Notes under the pieces: generated by a model
What the model was told of the DNA's origin: nothing
Database searches by the model: none
Seen by the model: only the letters and a program-made list of their open reading frames with translations
Origin: Akkermansia massiliensis
Lineage (GTDB): Bacteria > Verrucomicrobiota > Verrucomicrobiia > Verrucomicrobiales > Akkermansiaceae
Length of the DNA stretch: 64,000 nucleotides
Direction of reading: 5' to 3'
Assembly: GCF_018847375.1 (NCBI RefSeq)
Contig: NZ_CP072036.1
Coordinates: 992,001-1,056,000, forward strand
Position numbers and translations under genes: made by a program
Part shown: piece after piece, positions 8,131-16,893 of the stretch
Position numbering within the stretch: the stretch's first letter is position 1
How the letters are laid out: each line of letters starts with the position of its first letter

Positions 8131-8982
8131 ATGCCCTTCTCCGTCAGAATACTCCGGCTTTTCGGCACCCTGCTGCTGGGCGTCTGCGCGCTCGGCGTAG
8201 CCGGCATTACCTGGGCGTACCTGATAGAACCCAATCTTCTGTTCGTCCGGAAGGTGGACTACCGCGTCCCCCAGTGGAACGGCCGCGGAAAACCCGTTAA
8301 AGTCGTCATTGCCGGAGACCTTCACCTGATGCCCACGGCCTTTGATGAAGTGAGGGCGCTGCGCTACGTCCGGAGAATCATGCAGCTTCAGCCGGACTTG
8401 ATCCTGCTGGTAGGGGATTATGCCCGCGGCGCCAGCAGAAACGCCAGCATGAGCCCCGCCGCGGCCGCCCGGCTGCTGCGGGGGCTGGCAGCGCCCTGCG
8501 GCGTCTTCGCCATCCAGGGGAACCATGACTTCACCTTCGGCTGGGACAACTGGCGCAAGGAACTGACCCGGGCCGGCATCACGGTGCTGGAAGACCAAAG
8601 CGCGCTTGTCACGTTCAAGGACGGCAGGCAGCTCCAGCTATCCGGAATGCTGGACACCTCGCGCAATTCCAAAAAACGGCTCCCCAAGCGCCAGTCCCCG
8701 GATATACCCCATTTCCTGCTTTCCCACCGTCCGGAAGCGGATCACATGCTTTCCCATGGGGACGCGGACATCGTCATCAGCGGCCATACCCACGGCGGCC
8801 AGATACGCCTTCCCTTCAATCTCCTGTGGTTTGAAGCCAGCCCGGAACACGCCCAGCCCTACACCTACCCCTGGCATATTTCCGGCGGCAACACCTATCT
8901 GATTACCAAGGGGGTGGGAACCAGCACGCTCCCCCTCCGCTTCAACTGCCCTCCGGAGATCTATCTGCTGGAACTGCACTGA
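8131..8982 (+). CDS. Membrane-anchored metallophosphoesterase (YkuE/YaeI-like)
   Basis: This 283-residue protein starts with one membrane helix (about residues 5-27) and then a calcineurin-like phosphoesterase domain. Metal-binding motifs are in order: AGDLHL near residue 58, LLVGDYARG near 91, QGNHDFTFG near 127, LSHRPEAD near 195 and SGHTHGGQIRLP near 216. This spacing matches the YkuE/YaeI group, which in E. coli includes a UDP-2,3-diacylglucosamine pyrophosphatase-like activity. The true substrate here cannot be told. It stands alone on the plus strand. Confidence 0.85.
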   Translation: MPFSVRILRLFGTLLLGVCALGVAGITWAYLIEPNLLFVRKVDYRVPQWNGRGKPVKVVIAGDLHLMPTAFDEVRALRYVRRIMQLQPDLILLVGDYARGASRNASMSPAAAARLLRGLAAPCGVFAIQGNHDFTFGWDNWRKELTRAGITVLEDQSALVTFKDGRQLQLSGMLDTSRNSKKRLPKRQSPDIPHFLLSHRPEADHMLSHGDADIVISGHTHGGQIRLPFNLLWFEASPEHAQPYTYPWHISGGNTYLITKGVGTSTLPLRFNCPPEIYLLELH

Positions 8983-9094
8983 CGCCGGCAGCCCTTTTCA
9001 TGCCGGACTAGACGGCGGCGGGAAAAGGATTTTTCTTTGTTTCTTGATTTTTCGCGGCCATGGACCAGCATGGAGAATGGTTCTGCTGTTTTCC

Positions 9095-10129
9095 ATGATG
9101 ACTACTTCCACCAATACCAAATCCACCCTCAGAAAGAACGCCGTCCTGTTTGGCAACGGTTTGATCCGCACACTGGGAAGCCCAAGCAGCATTGACCTGC
9201 TCAAGGAAACCGTCTGCCCTCCCTGCAACGGCGGTGAAGGCTGCAAGCAAGACATCTATTGCCCGTTCAGGGACCAGGGGGATTATCTGCCTTTTCCCCT
9301 GATTTACGAGTATTTGATCCTGAAAAAACAAAAACGGCATCCGGAAGCCGACATGGGCAAAGTATCCTCCGATGTGCGTGACCGGCTCAAGAAGAAACTG
9401 GAAGAGTTCACCCCGCAGAAATATCCCGGCTCCGTTTTACACCAGCTTGCCGCCCTTCCAATAGACGACTATCTGACCACCAATTACGACACGTTCCTGG
9501 TGCAGATCCTGGAATCACAGCATTACAAGACAAGCCAGCGCCGGAATTCGGAAACCAAATACAGCATCCGCCGCCATGTCTGCATGGAGAAGGAACGCCG
9601 CTCCCTCCGCATCTGGAACATTCACGGCACCTATAATGAAAAACCCTCCTCCTTCACGATTCAATACGGGTATGAGCACTATTGCGGCTGCATCGGTAAA
9701 ATTGACAGCTATTTAAAGGGAACCTACACTTACTGGGTCCAAAAACAGAAAAAAGAAATAGCGGGCATCCCGGAAAAGCTGCGCAAGCCGCAGCTTCAAC
9801 TGGAGGAATCATGGATTGACCTGTTTTTCTTTTCCAACGTTTACATCATGGGGCTGAATCTTTCTTCGGAAGAAATAGACCTGCTGTACATCCTGAACCT
9901 CCGGTCACGATGGCTGCGCGATTCAAAAAAGGCGCGCTGCATTCAAAACCGCATCGTTTTCTACGGCCAGCCCGCCAAAGCCATGAAAGCCCTTCTGGAA
10001 GAATTTGATGTGGAGGTTTGCTCTTCTTCGCCCACGCCTCCCGGAAAAAACGCGAAAGGTACGGATTACGAGAAGTATTACCGGGCGGTTTTACGTGATA
10101 TCCAGTCCAGAATAGAACAGGAACATTAA
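9095..10129 (+). CDS. Stand-alone SIR2-like domain protein
   Basis: The protein of about 344 residues has the layout of bacterial SIR2_2-type NAD-binding domains: a GNG motif at residues 20-22 (LFGNGLIRTLG), LTTNYDTFL at 127-135 and WNIHGTY at 174-180. A cysteine cluster (CPPCNGGEGC and more, residues 41-56) looks like a small metal site inserted near the N terminus. In known defence systems (Thoeris, DSR, SIR2-HerA) such domains are NADases. No partner gene is adjacent here. The start is uncertain: ATGs at 9044, 9077, 9095 and 9098 share the frame, and I chose 9095 because the similarity begins just after it. Confidence 0.72.
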   Translation: MMTTSTNTKSTLRKNAVLFGNGLIRTLGSPSSIDLLKETVCPPCNGGEGCKQDIYCPFRDQGDYLPFPLIYEYLILKKQKRHPEADMGKVSSDVRDRLKKKLEEFTPQKYPGSVLHQLAALPIDDYLTTNYDTFLVQILESQHYKTSQRRNSETKYSIRRHVCMEKERRSLRIWNIHGTYNEKPSSFTIQYGYEHYCGCIGKIDSYLKGTYTYWVQKQKKEIAGIPEKLRKPQLQLEESWIDLFFFSNVYIMGLNLSSEEIDLLYILNLRSRWLRDSKKARCIQNRIVFYGQPAKAMKALLEEFDVEVCSSSPTPPGKNAKGTDYEKYYRAVLRDIQSRIEQEH

Positions 10130-10142
10130 CCCGCATCCGGCT

Positions 10143-11126
10143 TCAGGAGCATGTGCCATCCTCCTTCTCAAACTGCTTTTGAAGCCTGAGAATTTTATTC
10201 CTGGTCATCCGGTAAACAGGCCTGTAAAGGTGCTTTTTCAGGATGGCCGGGAGGGTTCTTCCGGGCAGCGGGCCATGCAGCAGCCCGGCTTCACGCATGG
10301 CGCGTTCGTAACGTTCCCCTTCATAGCGCCAATTATACCGCCAGGGCTTGTGCACCCCCTGGTAATGCAGAATGCCCGGTTCCAGCGCCGCTTCCACCGC
10401 CTGGCGCGGCGTCACTCCTCGCCAGAACCGTTCCCTGGGGTCGTTCTTCAGGATGCGGCGCGTCAGGCCGTCATGCCAGTTCCAGCGCGGATGCAGCGGC
10501 ACGGTCAGCTCGCACAGGGCGCCGTTCAGCGCGTCCTGGTCCGGGCAGGTCAGCCTGTCCCGGTGGCTGACGGCATAATCCAGCACGGCCCTGACCAGGT
10601 TCTTTTCCCGGAATACGTCCACATTCATCAGCAGCACGCCGGAATTGAAATACCCCGTGCAGGTCAGCGGCATCTCCAGGCGTTCGTTGAAATGGGAACC
10701 GGGCCTGGAAAAATTCTCAAACACCACTCCCACCGCCTTCCCGGACATATCCGTCCGGAACAGCTCCGTCAAATCCCGGCAAACCAGAACGTCAATATCC
10801 AGATACAGGATGTTGCCCCGCTCCTCCTTCAATAACTCCGGGATGAACACGCGGCCCCAGGCGGGCACGGGCCACTGTTCCGTATGGGGAAAGTCGTGCT
10901 CCTCCAGAATGCCGGAAACGTCTATGAACTCCAACCGGCACTCAAACGGGGCCGCCAGGCGCTCAATGCTGTTCCGGTTCTCCCCGTCAATGCCGTCGGA
11001 AAGGATGTAAATCTTGTAAAAGGTTTCCGGAGCAGCGGTGCTCAGCAGGGAAAACACGGTAACGCTCAAAGGCAGGATGCCCCGGTTGTCACTGGCCAGG
11101 ACGACGGCAAATTCATTCTTCTTCAT
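10143..11126 (-). CDS. Glycosyltransferase family 8 protein
   Basis: This 327-residue protein resembles GT8 enzymes, which transfer glucose or galactose in LPS core synthesis. It shows the N-terminal nucleotide-sugar strand FAVVLASDN near residue 6, the metal-binding DxD in YLDIDVLVC near 108, FNSGVLLMN near 160, CPDQDALN near 195 and HYQGVHKPW near 254, all typical of the family. It is the last gene of a minus-strand glycan run (hldD, GT9, GT2, GT8), 21 bases after the GT2 gene. The acceptor is unknown. Confidence 0.88.
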   Translation of the reverse strand: MKKNEFAVVLASDNRGILPLSVTVFSLLSTAAPETFYKIYILSDGIDGENRNSIERLAAPFECRLEFIDVSGILEEHDFPHTEQWPVPAWGRVFIPELLKEERGNILYLDIDVLVCRDLTELFRTDMSGKAVGVVFENFSRPGSHFNERLEMPLTCTGYFNSGVLLMNVDVFREKNLVRAVLDYAVSHRDRLTCPDQDALNGALCELTVPLHPRWNWHDGLTRRILKNDPRERFWRGVTPRQAVEAALEPGILHYQGVHKPWRYNWRYEGERYERAMREAGLLHGPLPGRTLPAILKKHLYRPVYRMTRNKILRLQKQFEKEDGTCS

Positions 11127-11147
11127 CGGTCGATCGTTCGGGTGGTG

Positions 11148-12173
11148 TCAGCGGCGCAGCAGCCGGGCGCCCGCTTTGCGCATTCTCTTCCAGTAATAGG
11201 AAAAGTCCAAGCCGGATTTTCCGGCCAGCCAGGTTTTCAGCAGTTTTTCTTCCCGGCGGGACAGGCGGGAATCCTCCTCTCCGGGACGGTACAGGTTTTC
11301 TTCACGGAGCATTCGGGACACTTTCCGGGTGACCTCTTTCTGGACGGCATGGGGGGCGTACTTGCGGATATTCCGCACGCCCATCACCAGCATTTTCAGA
11401 AAAGGCGTCCTGTATTCCTCCAGGATTCCGGCTCGTTTCCACTCTTCCAGCACCAGTTGCGCCACCGTCAGGTAATCCAGCGACTGAAGGGAACTGCCGG
11501 ACGCAAAGCCGCTGGTGATGGACCCGGCGCGCTTGCGGTAAACGTATGCCGCCCTGCTGACCACACACACCCTTCTGCACCGCGGAAAGGCGACATAGTG
11601 GAAATACAGGTCCTCGCAGGCAACGCCCTCGGGGAACCGGATGCCATGCTCCTCCACAACGGAACGCCGTATCATCATGCCGCCCGCTCCATGGTGTATT
11701 TTACCGATGGTTTCCGGCGTACAGGGAATCCATCCCTTTCCGGGGGGCGCGATGTCCTCCGGCAGGAACCGGTCCTCCCTTCCGGGGTCGGACTCATAAT
11801 AATACCGGAACCCGCACACCAGCTTGTCGGCGTCCAGCGCCTTCGCACGGCTGTACATCTCCTCCAGCAAATCCGTTTCCAGCCAGTCGTCTGAATCCAC
11901 CAGCACCAGGTATTCTCCCTGCGCATAGCTCATCGCCAGGTTCCGGGTGCGGGAAAGGCCGCCGTTTTCCGGGGCCTGCACCACTTTCACCCGCTGGTCC
12001 CGCTCCGCAAACTCCCGCAGGATGGACAGGGACCCGTCCGTGGAAGCGTCGTCCACGCAAACCACTTCCAGCTCCCGGAGCGTCTGTGCGCAGATGCTTT
12101 CCAGGCACTGGGCCAGATACGGTTCCACATTGTAAACCGGAACCAGCACGGAAATTTTCACGGGAGCCGTCAT
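11148..12173 (-). CDS. Glycosyltransferase family 2 protein
   Basis: This 341-residue GT-A fold enzyme shows VLVPVYNVEPYLAQCLESI at the N terminus, CVDDASTDGS near residue 38, AMSYAQGEYLVLVDSDDW near 81 (the DxD site) and a CEDLYFHY motif near 195. No membrane helix is seen, so it should act at the inner face of the inner membrane. Its ATG overlaps the stop of the GT9 gene, which points to translational coupling. It is likely part of lipooligosaccharide or capsule assembly. Sugar specificity cannot be predicted. Confidence 0.9.
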   Translation of the reverse strand: MTAPVKISVLVPVYNVEPYLAQCLESICAQTLRELEVVCVDDASTDGSLSILREFAERDQRVKVVQAPENGGLSRTRNLAMSYAQGEYLVLVDSDDWLETDLLEEMYSRAKALDADKLVCGFRYYYESDPGREDRFLPEDIAPPGKGWIPCTPETIGKIHHGAGGMMIRRSVVEEHGIRFPEGVACEDLYFHYVAFPRCRRVCVVSRAAYVYRKRAGSITSGFASGSSLQSLDYLTVAQLVLEEWKRAGILEEYRTPFLKMLVMGVRNIRKYAPHAVQKEVTRKVSRMLREENLYRPGEEDSRLSRREEKLLKTWLAGKSGLDFSYYWKRMRKAGARLLRR

Positions 12174-13144
12174 GACGCCTGCGGAGTGGCCGCCATTTTT
12201 GCAGGTTCAAGCTCTTCCTGCGGGGGCAGGAAGGGCTCCAGCGTGGACCACGCCTGGTCCACCGTAATTTCCTCAATAGAGCCGGGGGAAATCAGGTTGG
12301 AAATGCACCGGGCCGTAATGGCGGACTTGCGCGTCCGGTGGCAGAAAATAGCGGTCACCGGGACCCCGGCATAGGCGCACATGTGCGTAGGCCCCGTATC
12401 ATTGCCCACACAGGCCAGGGAACGGAGCGCCATCTGGGGAATATCCATCAGGGTGGACTTGCCCAGAAAACTGACGGCCAGGGGGGAGCTGGCGGCAATG
12501 GCCTCCACCTCCGCGGCCTCCGCCCGGGTGCCGATCACGACGGAGGAAATGCCCCTTTCCGCCAGGCGCCGAGCCAGGGCGCAAAAATTCTCCACGGGCC
12601 AGCGCTTGTAGGGATGGCTGGGGGAACAGCCCGGAATCATCATCACGTAGCGTTCCGGAAGCTCGTCAAAATGCAGCCCTTCCCCGTGCATGAAGGAGAG
12701 GTCCGTCAGGACGCGTTCCAGGTGGAACGGCTCCTTCACCACCCTGCCAAACCGGAAGCCGCCTTTTTTCAGCAGCCTTCGCCGTTCCCCGGAATTGCAG
12801 GCCACCCAGTCCATGTCATGGTCCAGCAGGAAGCGCACGGCGGGATAATAACGCTTCCTGGTGCGGGAAGATTCCTGGAGGTCGTACACCACGTCAAAAT
12901 TCCCTTTCACGATGGAACGGATGGCCCCCCACGTGGCGCCCAGCTTCCGGTAGGGCAGGCGGTTGTCCACAATGAAATCGTCAAACACCCCGAGCTGTTC
13001 CGCCATGGGAACAAACATCCCCATGGTCATCAGGGTGATATGCGCCTCCGGATGGAGCTCCCGGAGCCGCTTCATCGTCCCCATGGCAAGCACCACGTCG
13101 CCAAGGGCGCCGTGCTTGATCATCAGAATGCGCTGTGCGGGCAT
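12170..13144 (-). CDS. Glycosyltransferase family 9 (heptosyltransferase-type)
   Basis: This 324-residue GT-B fold protein starts ILMIKHGALGDVVLAMG, the GT9 signature, and carries CVGNDTGPTHMCAYAGVP near residue 250, the conserved acceptor and donor-binding motif of LPS heptosyltransferases. It lies 21 bases after hldD, which makes ADP-heptose, the usual donor. The pairing supports true heptosyl transfer. The predicted site is the cytoplasmic face of the inner membrane. Confidence 0.9.
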   Translation of the reverse strand: MPAQRILMIKHGALGDVVLAMGTMKRLRELHPEAHITLMTMGMFVPMAEQLGVFDDFIVDNRLPYRKLGATWGAIRSIVKGNFDVVYDLQESSRTRKRYYPAVRFLLDHDMDWVACNSGERRRLLKKGGFRFGRVVKEPFHLERVLTDLSFMHGEGLHFDELPERYVMMIPGCSPSHPYKRWPVENFCALARRLAERGISSVVIGTRAEAAEVEAIAASSPLAVSFLGKSTLMDIPQMALRSLACVGNDTGPTHMCAYAGVPVTAIFCHRTRKSAITARCISNLISPGSIEEITVDQAWSTLEPFLPPQEELEPAKMAATPQAS

Positions 13145-13165
13145 GGGCGGAAAAAGGAATGCGGG

Positions 13166-14152
13166 TTAAACGTAGCTGTCCTCCCTGTCCAGATACTTCT
13201 GCACGTACTGGCGCACGCCGTCCTCCAGGGAAGTCATGGGAGCTGCATAGCCGGCGGCGCGCAGCCTGGAAAGGTCCGCCTGCGTATAATACTGGTACTT
13301 GCCCTTGAGTTCTTCAGGCATCTCCCGGTAGGCGATCTTTTCCTGGAGCCCCAGCGCATTGAACGCCGCCTTCGCCAGATCGTAGAAGGAGCGCGCCTCC
13401 CCGGACCCCACATTGAACAATCCGCTCACCTCCGGATGGTCCAGCAGCCAGAGCACCACGTTCACGCAGTCACCCACCCACACGAAGTCCCGGAGCTGCC
13501 AGCCGTCCCGGTAGTCGGGATGGTAGGACTTGAACAGCTTCACCGTTTCATTCACCTTCACCTGGGGGAAAATGTGGGCCACCACGCTCTTCTGCCCCCC
13601 CTTGTGGTATTCATTGGGGCCGTACACGTTGAAAAACTTGAGCCCGGCGTACTGGGGAGGAACCGGCCGCCCTTCCTTCACCTCCCGGGCCACCTTGCGG
13701 TCAAACAGGGCCTTGCTCCAGCCATACGCGTTCAGGGGGCGCAGGGCATTGACGTGCTCCAGGGAGGAGTCATCGTCAAACCCCATGGAGCCGTCCCCGT
13801 ACGTGGCCGCAGAAGAGGCGTAAATAAACTGCTTGCCGTACAGGGCGCAGAACTCCCACAGGCGCCAGCTCAGCGTGAAATTCGTCCGGATGATCAGATC
13901 GGCGTCCGTCTCCGTGGTGGCGGAAATGGCCCCCATGTGAATGACGGCCTCAATTTCCTCCGCATGCGCCTCCATGTAGTCAAGCATGTCCTCCGGAGGA
14001 ATCACGGCGCACAGCTCTCTCTTGGCGATGTTTTTCCACTTGTCGGAAGAGCCCAGCTCATCCACCACCACAAGATCCTTTTTACCGGCCTTTTCCAGAG
14101 CGGCGACAATGTTTGAGCCGATGAAGCCGGCCCCACCCGTGACAATAATCAT
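13166..14152 (-). CDS. hldD: ADP-L-glycero-D-manno-heptose 6-epimerase
   Basis: From the ATG at 14152 (MIIVTGGAGFIGSN) this is a 328-residue NAD(P)-dependent epimerase of the extended SDR family. It converts ADP-D-glycero- to ADP-L-glycero-manno-heptose. It shows the Rossmann GGAGFIGS motif, YASSAATYGDGS near residue 114, the catalytic YGWSK near 142, and the HldD-typical GLKFFNVYGPNEYHKG near 167. The frame could be extended to 14215, but the added 21 residues are not part of the family. It heads the minus-strand heptose run. The match to HldD is strong. Confidence 0.92.
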   Translation of the reverse strand: MIIVTGGAGFIGSNIVAALEKAGKKDLVVVDELGSSDKWKNIAKRELCAVIPPEDMLDYMEAHAEEIEAVIHMGAISATTETDADLIIRTNFTLSWRLWEFCALYGKQFIYASSAATYGDGSMGFDDDSSLEHVNALRPLNAYGWSKALFDRKVAREVKEGRPVPPQYAGLKFFNVYGPNEYHKGGQKSVVAHIFPQVKVNETVKLFKSYHPDYRDGWQLRDFVWVGDCVNVVLWLLDHPEVSGLFNVGSGEARSFYDLAKAAFNALGLQEKIAYREMPEELKGKYQYYTQADLSRLRAAGYAAPMTSLEDGVRQYVQKYLDREDSYV

Positions 14153-14412
14153 AAGAGAAGAATAAATGAAGAAGTTGTACGGCCTTTTGTACCACATCCA
14201 CCCGGCCCTAGGCAACTGCCATTTGAGGCGTTCCCGGACTCCAAATTCTCAACGAATTTACAATCCGGATACTCCAACCCCTGGCCGGACCATGCGGAAA
14301 ACCGTTGGAACGCAATCCCCGCGCATCCCGCGGAATCCCCGGCCTTCATCCCCTCTTTTCATGCTGACAACGTTAAAAACCTTCGGTAATATTTATCTTG
14401 CAAAAATTATCA

Positions 14413-14441
14413 TTGACCACGGATTGTAAATCCGTTACATA
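14413..14441 (+). promoter_or_regulatory. Sigma-70-type promoter for the plus-strand GT2 gene
   Basis: TTGACC at 14413-14418 and TACATA at 14436-14441 are separated by 17 bases. The predicted transcription start falls about 6 bases ahead of the ATG at 14454, so the 5' leader would be very short. The spacer holds the imperfect repeat GGATTGTAAATCC. Confidence 0.6.
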
Positions 14442-14453
14442 CATTATAAGCTT

Positions 14454-15608
14454 ATGCGTCCCGACGTTTCCATCATCGTTCCCTGCTACAATGTAGCCGC
14501 TTATGTGGACGACTGTCTGGACAGCCTGGTTCGGCAGACCCTCCGGAACATTGAAATCATCTGCATCAATGACGGCTCCATGGACGATACCTGGGCGCAC
14601 CTGCTCCGCTGGAAGGAAAAGGACGGCAGAATCATCCTTCTGAACCAGCAGAACGCGGGCGTTTCCGCCGCAAGGAACGCGGGGCTGGATGCGGCGCGGG
14701 GCCTTTACGTCGGCTTTGCGGACCCGGACGACTACGTGGACCCGGAAATGTACTCCCGCCTTTTTTCCGCGGCCCTGGAACATGATGCGGACATCGTGGA
14801 GTGCGGCAACCATGTCTTCGAGGACTCGTCGGACCGGCTCATTGAGGCCAGAAGGAGGTCGCCCTCCTGGCATTTTGAAAAGGACGCCTCCCCGGCCAGC
14901 TTCTTCCGGGACTCCATCTGGGGGAAAATGGACATCTGCGTATGGAGCAAGCTGTTCCGGAAAAGCATGCTGGACGCCCACCGCCTCCGCTTCAATGTGA
15001 ACCTGAAATCCGGCGCGGAGGATGAAACCTTCCGGCTGATGGCCGTCCCCCACGCCTCCCGCCTCCTGTTCATTCCGGACTGCCTGTATTACTACCGCCT
15101 CATGCGGAGCGGTTCCCTTTCCCGCCGCTGCAATGACCCCACCTACTTCAAATGCGTGCAGGAATTCCAGCGTCTGCTGTACATCGTGGACTACTGGAAG
15201 GAACACGGATGGCAGAATGAAGGCCTGTTCGCCTACGGCGTGCGGAAAATCAGGCCTTTCTTCGTTTCCAAGCATCCTCTTTTCCACCAGATGACCGCCG
15301 TTCAGCAACAGTCCCTGCTGGACTGGTGGCACCTGTTCTACCGGAACGCGGAAGGGGCTCGGTTCCTCTCCGTCCTGCCGGGCCGGGACAGGCAACTGGT
15401 GGACCTGCTGAACTCGGCGCAGCCGCCATCCAACGGCTGGGGCCGCATCCTGCTGGCGGCCTGTTCCCTGCTTCCCGGACAGAAGGGACGCTATTATTCC
15501 TGCAAAAGAATGCTCGCGGAACATTTTTCCCAAGCGCATTCCAACGGTTCCCAAGGGAAAAACGCCTCGCCGGAAGAGCCGTTTGACACATCGCCGCCTT
15601 CCCTGTAA
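14454..15608 (+). CDS. Glycosyltransferase family 2 protein
   Basis: This 384-residue GT2 starts VSIIVPCYNVAAYVDDCLDSL and has CINDGSMDD near residue 38, SAARNAGLDAARG near 71 and GFADPDDYVDPEMY near 86. The DxD is present as DPDD. A KSGAEDETFRLMA stretch near 186 matches the family's second catalytic region. The C-terminal about 120 residues are helical and basic. It is transcribed away from hldD from its own promoter. Specificity is unknown. Confidence 0.9.
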   Translation: MRPDVSIIVPCYNVAAYVDDCLDSLVRQTLRNIEIICINDGSMDDTWAHLLRWKEKDGRIILLNQQNAGVSAARNAGLDAARGLYVGFADPDDYVDPEMYSRLFSAALEHDADIVECGNHVFEDSSDRLIEARRRSPSWHFEKDASPASFFRDSIWGKMDICVWSKLFRKSMLDAHRLRFNVNLKSGAEDETFRLMAVPHASRLLFIPDCLYYYRLMRSGSLSRRCNDPTYFKCVQEFQRLLYIVDYWKEHGWQNEGLFAYGVRKIRPFFVSKHPLFHQMTAVQQQSLLDWWHLFYRNAEGARFLSVLPGRDRQLVDLLNSAQPPSNGWGRILLAACSLLPGQKGRYYSCKRMLAEHFSQAHSNGSQGKNASPEEPFDTSPPSL

Positions 15609-15611
15609 ATT
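15583..15611 (+). promoter_or_regulatory. Promoter overlapping the end of the GT2 gene
   Basis: TTGACA (15583-15588), a 17-base spacer and TAAATT (15606-15611) form a near-consensus promoter. The -35 element and most of the spacer are inside the last codons of the upstream gene. It serves the gene that starts at 15635. Confidence 0.7.
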
Positions 15612-15634
15612 GCCTTATCCCTACCTTCCGGACA

Positions 15635-16441
15635 ATGAACCGCTTTCTCTCATTCGCAGACTCCCGCATGGCGGCCGCCCTGGAACGGCTGGGCAGGCAG
15701 GCGGAAGCGCTGGATTTTTTCGATGAGATCACGCTGTTCACGGAACATGACCTTTCCGCGGAATTCACCGGCCGCATGGGCAAATACCTGACGCCGTCCT
15801 GCCGGGGATTCGGGTACTGGTCCTGGAAACCCTGGTCCATCCACCACGTCCTGCAGGACATGCAGGAAGGCGACCGCCTCCTGTACCTGGATGCAGGCTG
15901 CCATATCAACATTAACGGAGCGAAGCGTTTCCGGGAATATGTGGACATGCTGGACCGGGACAGCCGCGGCATGCTGGTTTTCACCAACGGGCAGCCGGAA
16001 TACAAATGGACCAAGGGGGACATCCTGCGCCACTTCGGCGTTTCCGGGGAAGACGTCCATGTCACGCACACCCAGCAAATTGCGGGAGGGCACGTCTTTC
16101 TGAAAAAGAACCCGGTCACGGAAAACCTGATCCGGGACTGGCTCCATGTCTTTTACGACCATCTGCACCTGGCGGACAATTCTCCCTCCGCCTCTCCCAA
16201 CCTGCCGGGCTTTGTAGAAAACCGGTATGACCAGAGCATCTTCTCCATCCTGTGCAAGCTGCAGGGCATCACCGCCCTGGACGGTACGGAAACCTATGCG
16301 GAGGACTGGGAACAGCTTTCCTCCTTTCCATTCCAGGACAGGCGCGACATGGGAATCCCGCGGACCGCAAAAAAAGGCTGGCTGCAAAAATGCAGGCAAC
16401 TTCTTCTTCCCGCCAAAAAGGGCGGATTAGGAATCCGGTAA
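15635..16441 (+). CDS. Uncharacterised protein of glycan loci, possible glycosyltransferase
   Basis: This 268-residue soluble protein has the pattern GFGYWSWKPW near residue 68, LLYLDAGCHININ near 88 and AGGHVFLKKNP near 150. The LDAG segment, lying after a hydrophobic strand, recalls the DxD strand of GT-A enzymes, and proteins with the GYWSWKP motif are often found beside capsule or LOS genes. I do not recognise a characterised family member. Position between GT2 and GT4 genes, with its own promoter, supports a part in the same glycan pathway. Function is inference. Confidence 0.55.
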   Translation: MNRFLSFADSRMAAALERLGRQAEALDFFDEITLFTEHDLSAEFTGRMGKYLTPSCRGFGYWSWKPWSIHHVLQDMQEGDRLLYLDAGCHININGAKRFREYVDMLDRDSRGMLVFTNGQPEYKWTKGDILRHFGVSGEDVHVTHTQQIAGGHVFLKKNPVTENLIRDWLHVFYDHLHLADNSPSASPNLPGFVENRYDQSIFSILCKLQGITALDGTETYAEDWEQLSSFPFQDRRDMGIPRTAKKGWLQKCRQLLLPAKKGGLGIR

Positions 16442-16893
16442 GGATGCCACAGCTCGGAAAAGCTCTCCTTTTCCCCCCTCCGGGATGGTCCAATTGCCGC
16501 TCCATCAACATTCTCCCCATCTCCCTTTCATGGTCGCGTACCTCCCGGGAGCCACGGCCTCCCGGCCCTGATACCTATCGCCTCCGGAACGCAGCAACGG
16601 CTATTTAATATTATTTATACTATTATATACAATGAGTTATATCTATTATAGCCAGAAATCTTCCGCTCCCAGGCGCCGAAGCCGCAAAACACCGTCAATC
16701 AAAATATCCTTTCACAGCCGCGGCCCCTCCGTGAGCCAGCTTCCCCTGCTTCTTGTTGAAAGAAGAAGCCTCCCTGACATCAGGGCCAGCGTCTGCCGGT
16801 TCACGGAATAACGGCAAGCGAAATCTTCCCAAAACGTTTTTCTTTCAGATTTGCAGGCTTGACGCCGGATTCCTAATCCTCATACTCCCCTAT
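16442..16893. other. 450-bp non-coding gap in the glycan locus
   Basis: No convincing gene is seen. The centre (about 16600-16665) is very AT-rich, with TATTATTTATACTATTATAT and similar runs that could hold a promoter. Near-palindromic 15-bp sequences, inverted copies of each other, lie at its two edges: 16424-16438 and 16865-16879 (GGATTAGGAATCCGG and its complement). The gap suggests a former insertion or deletion between separately regulated glycan genes. Confidence 0.5.

Noticed and set aside
12338..14116. 592-residue plus-strand open frame
   Set aside because: It lies across the GT9 and hldD genes on the opposite strand. Both of those have full motif sets, while this frame has none and is rich in His and Gly.
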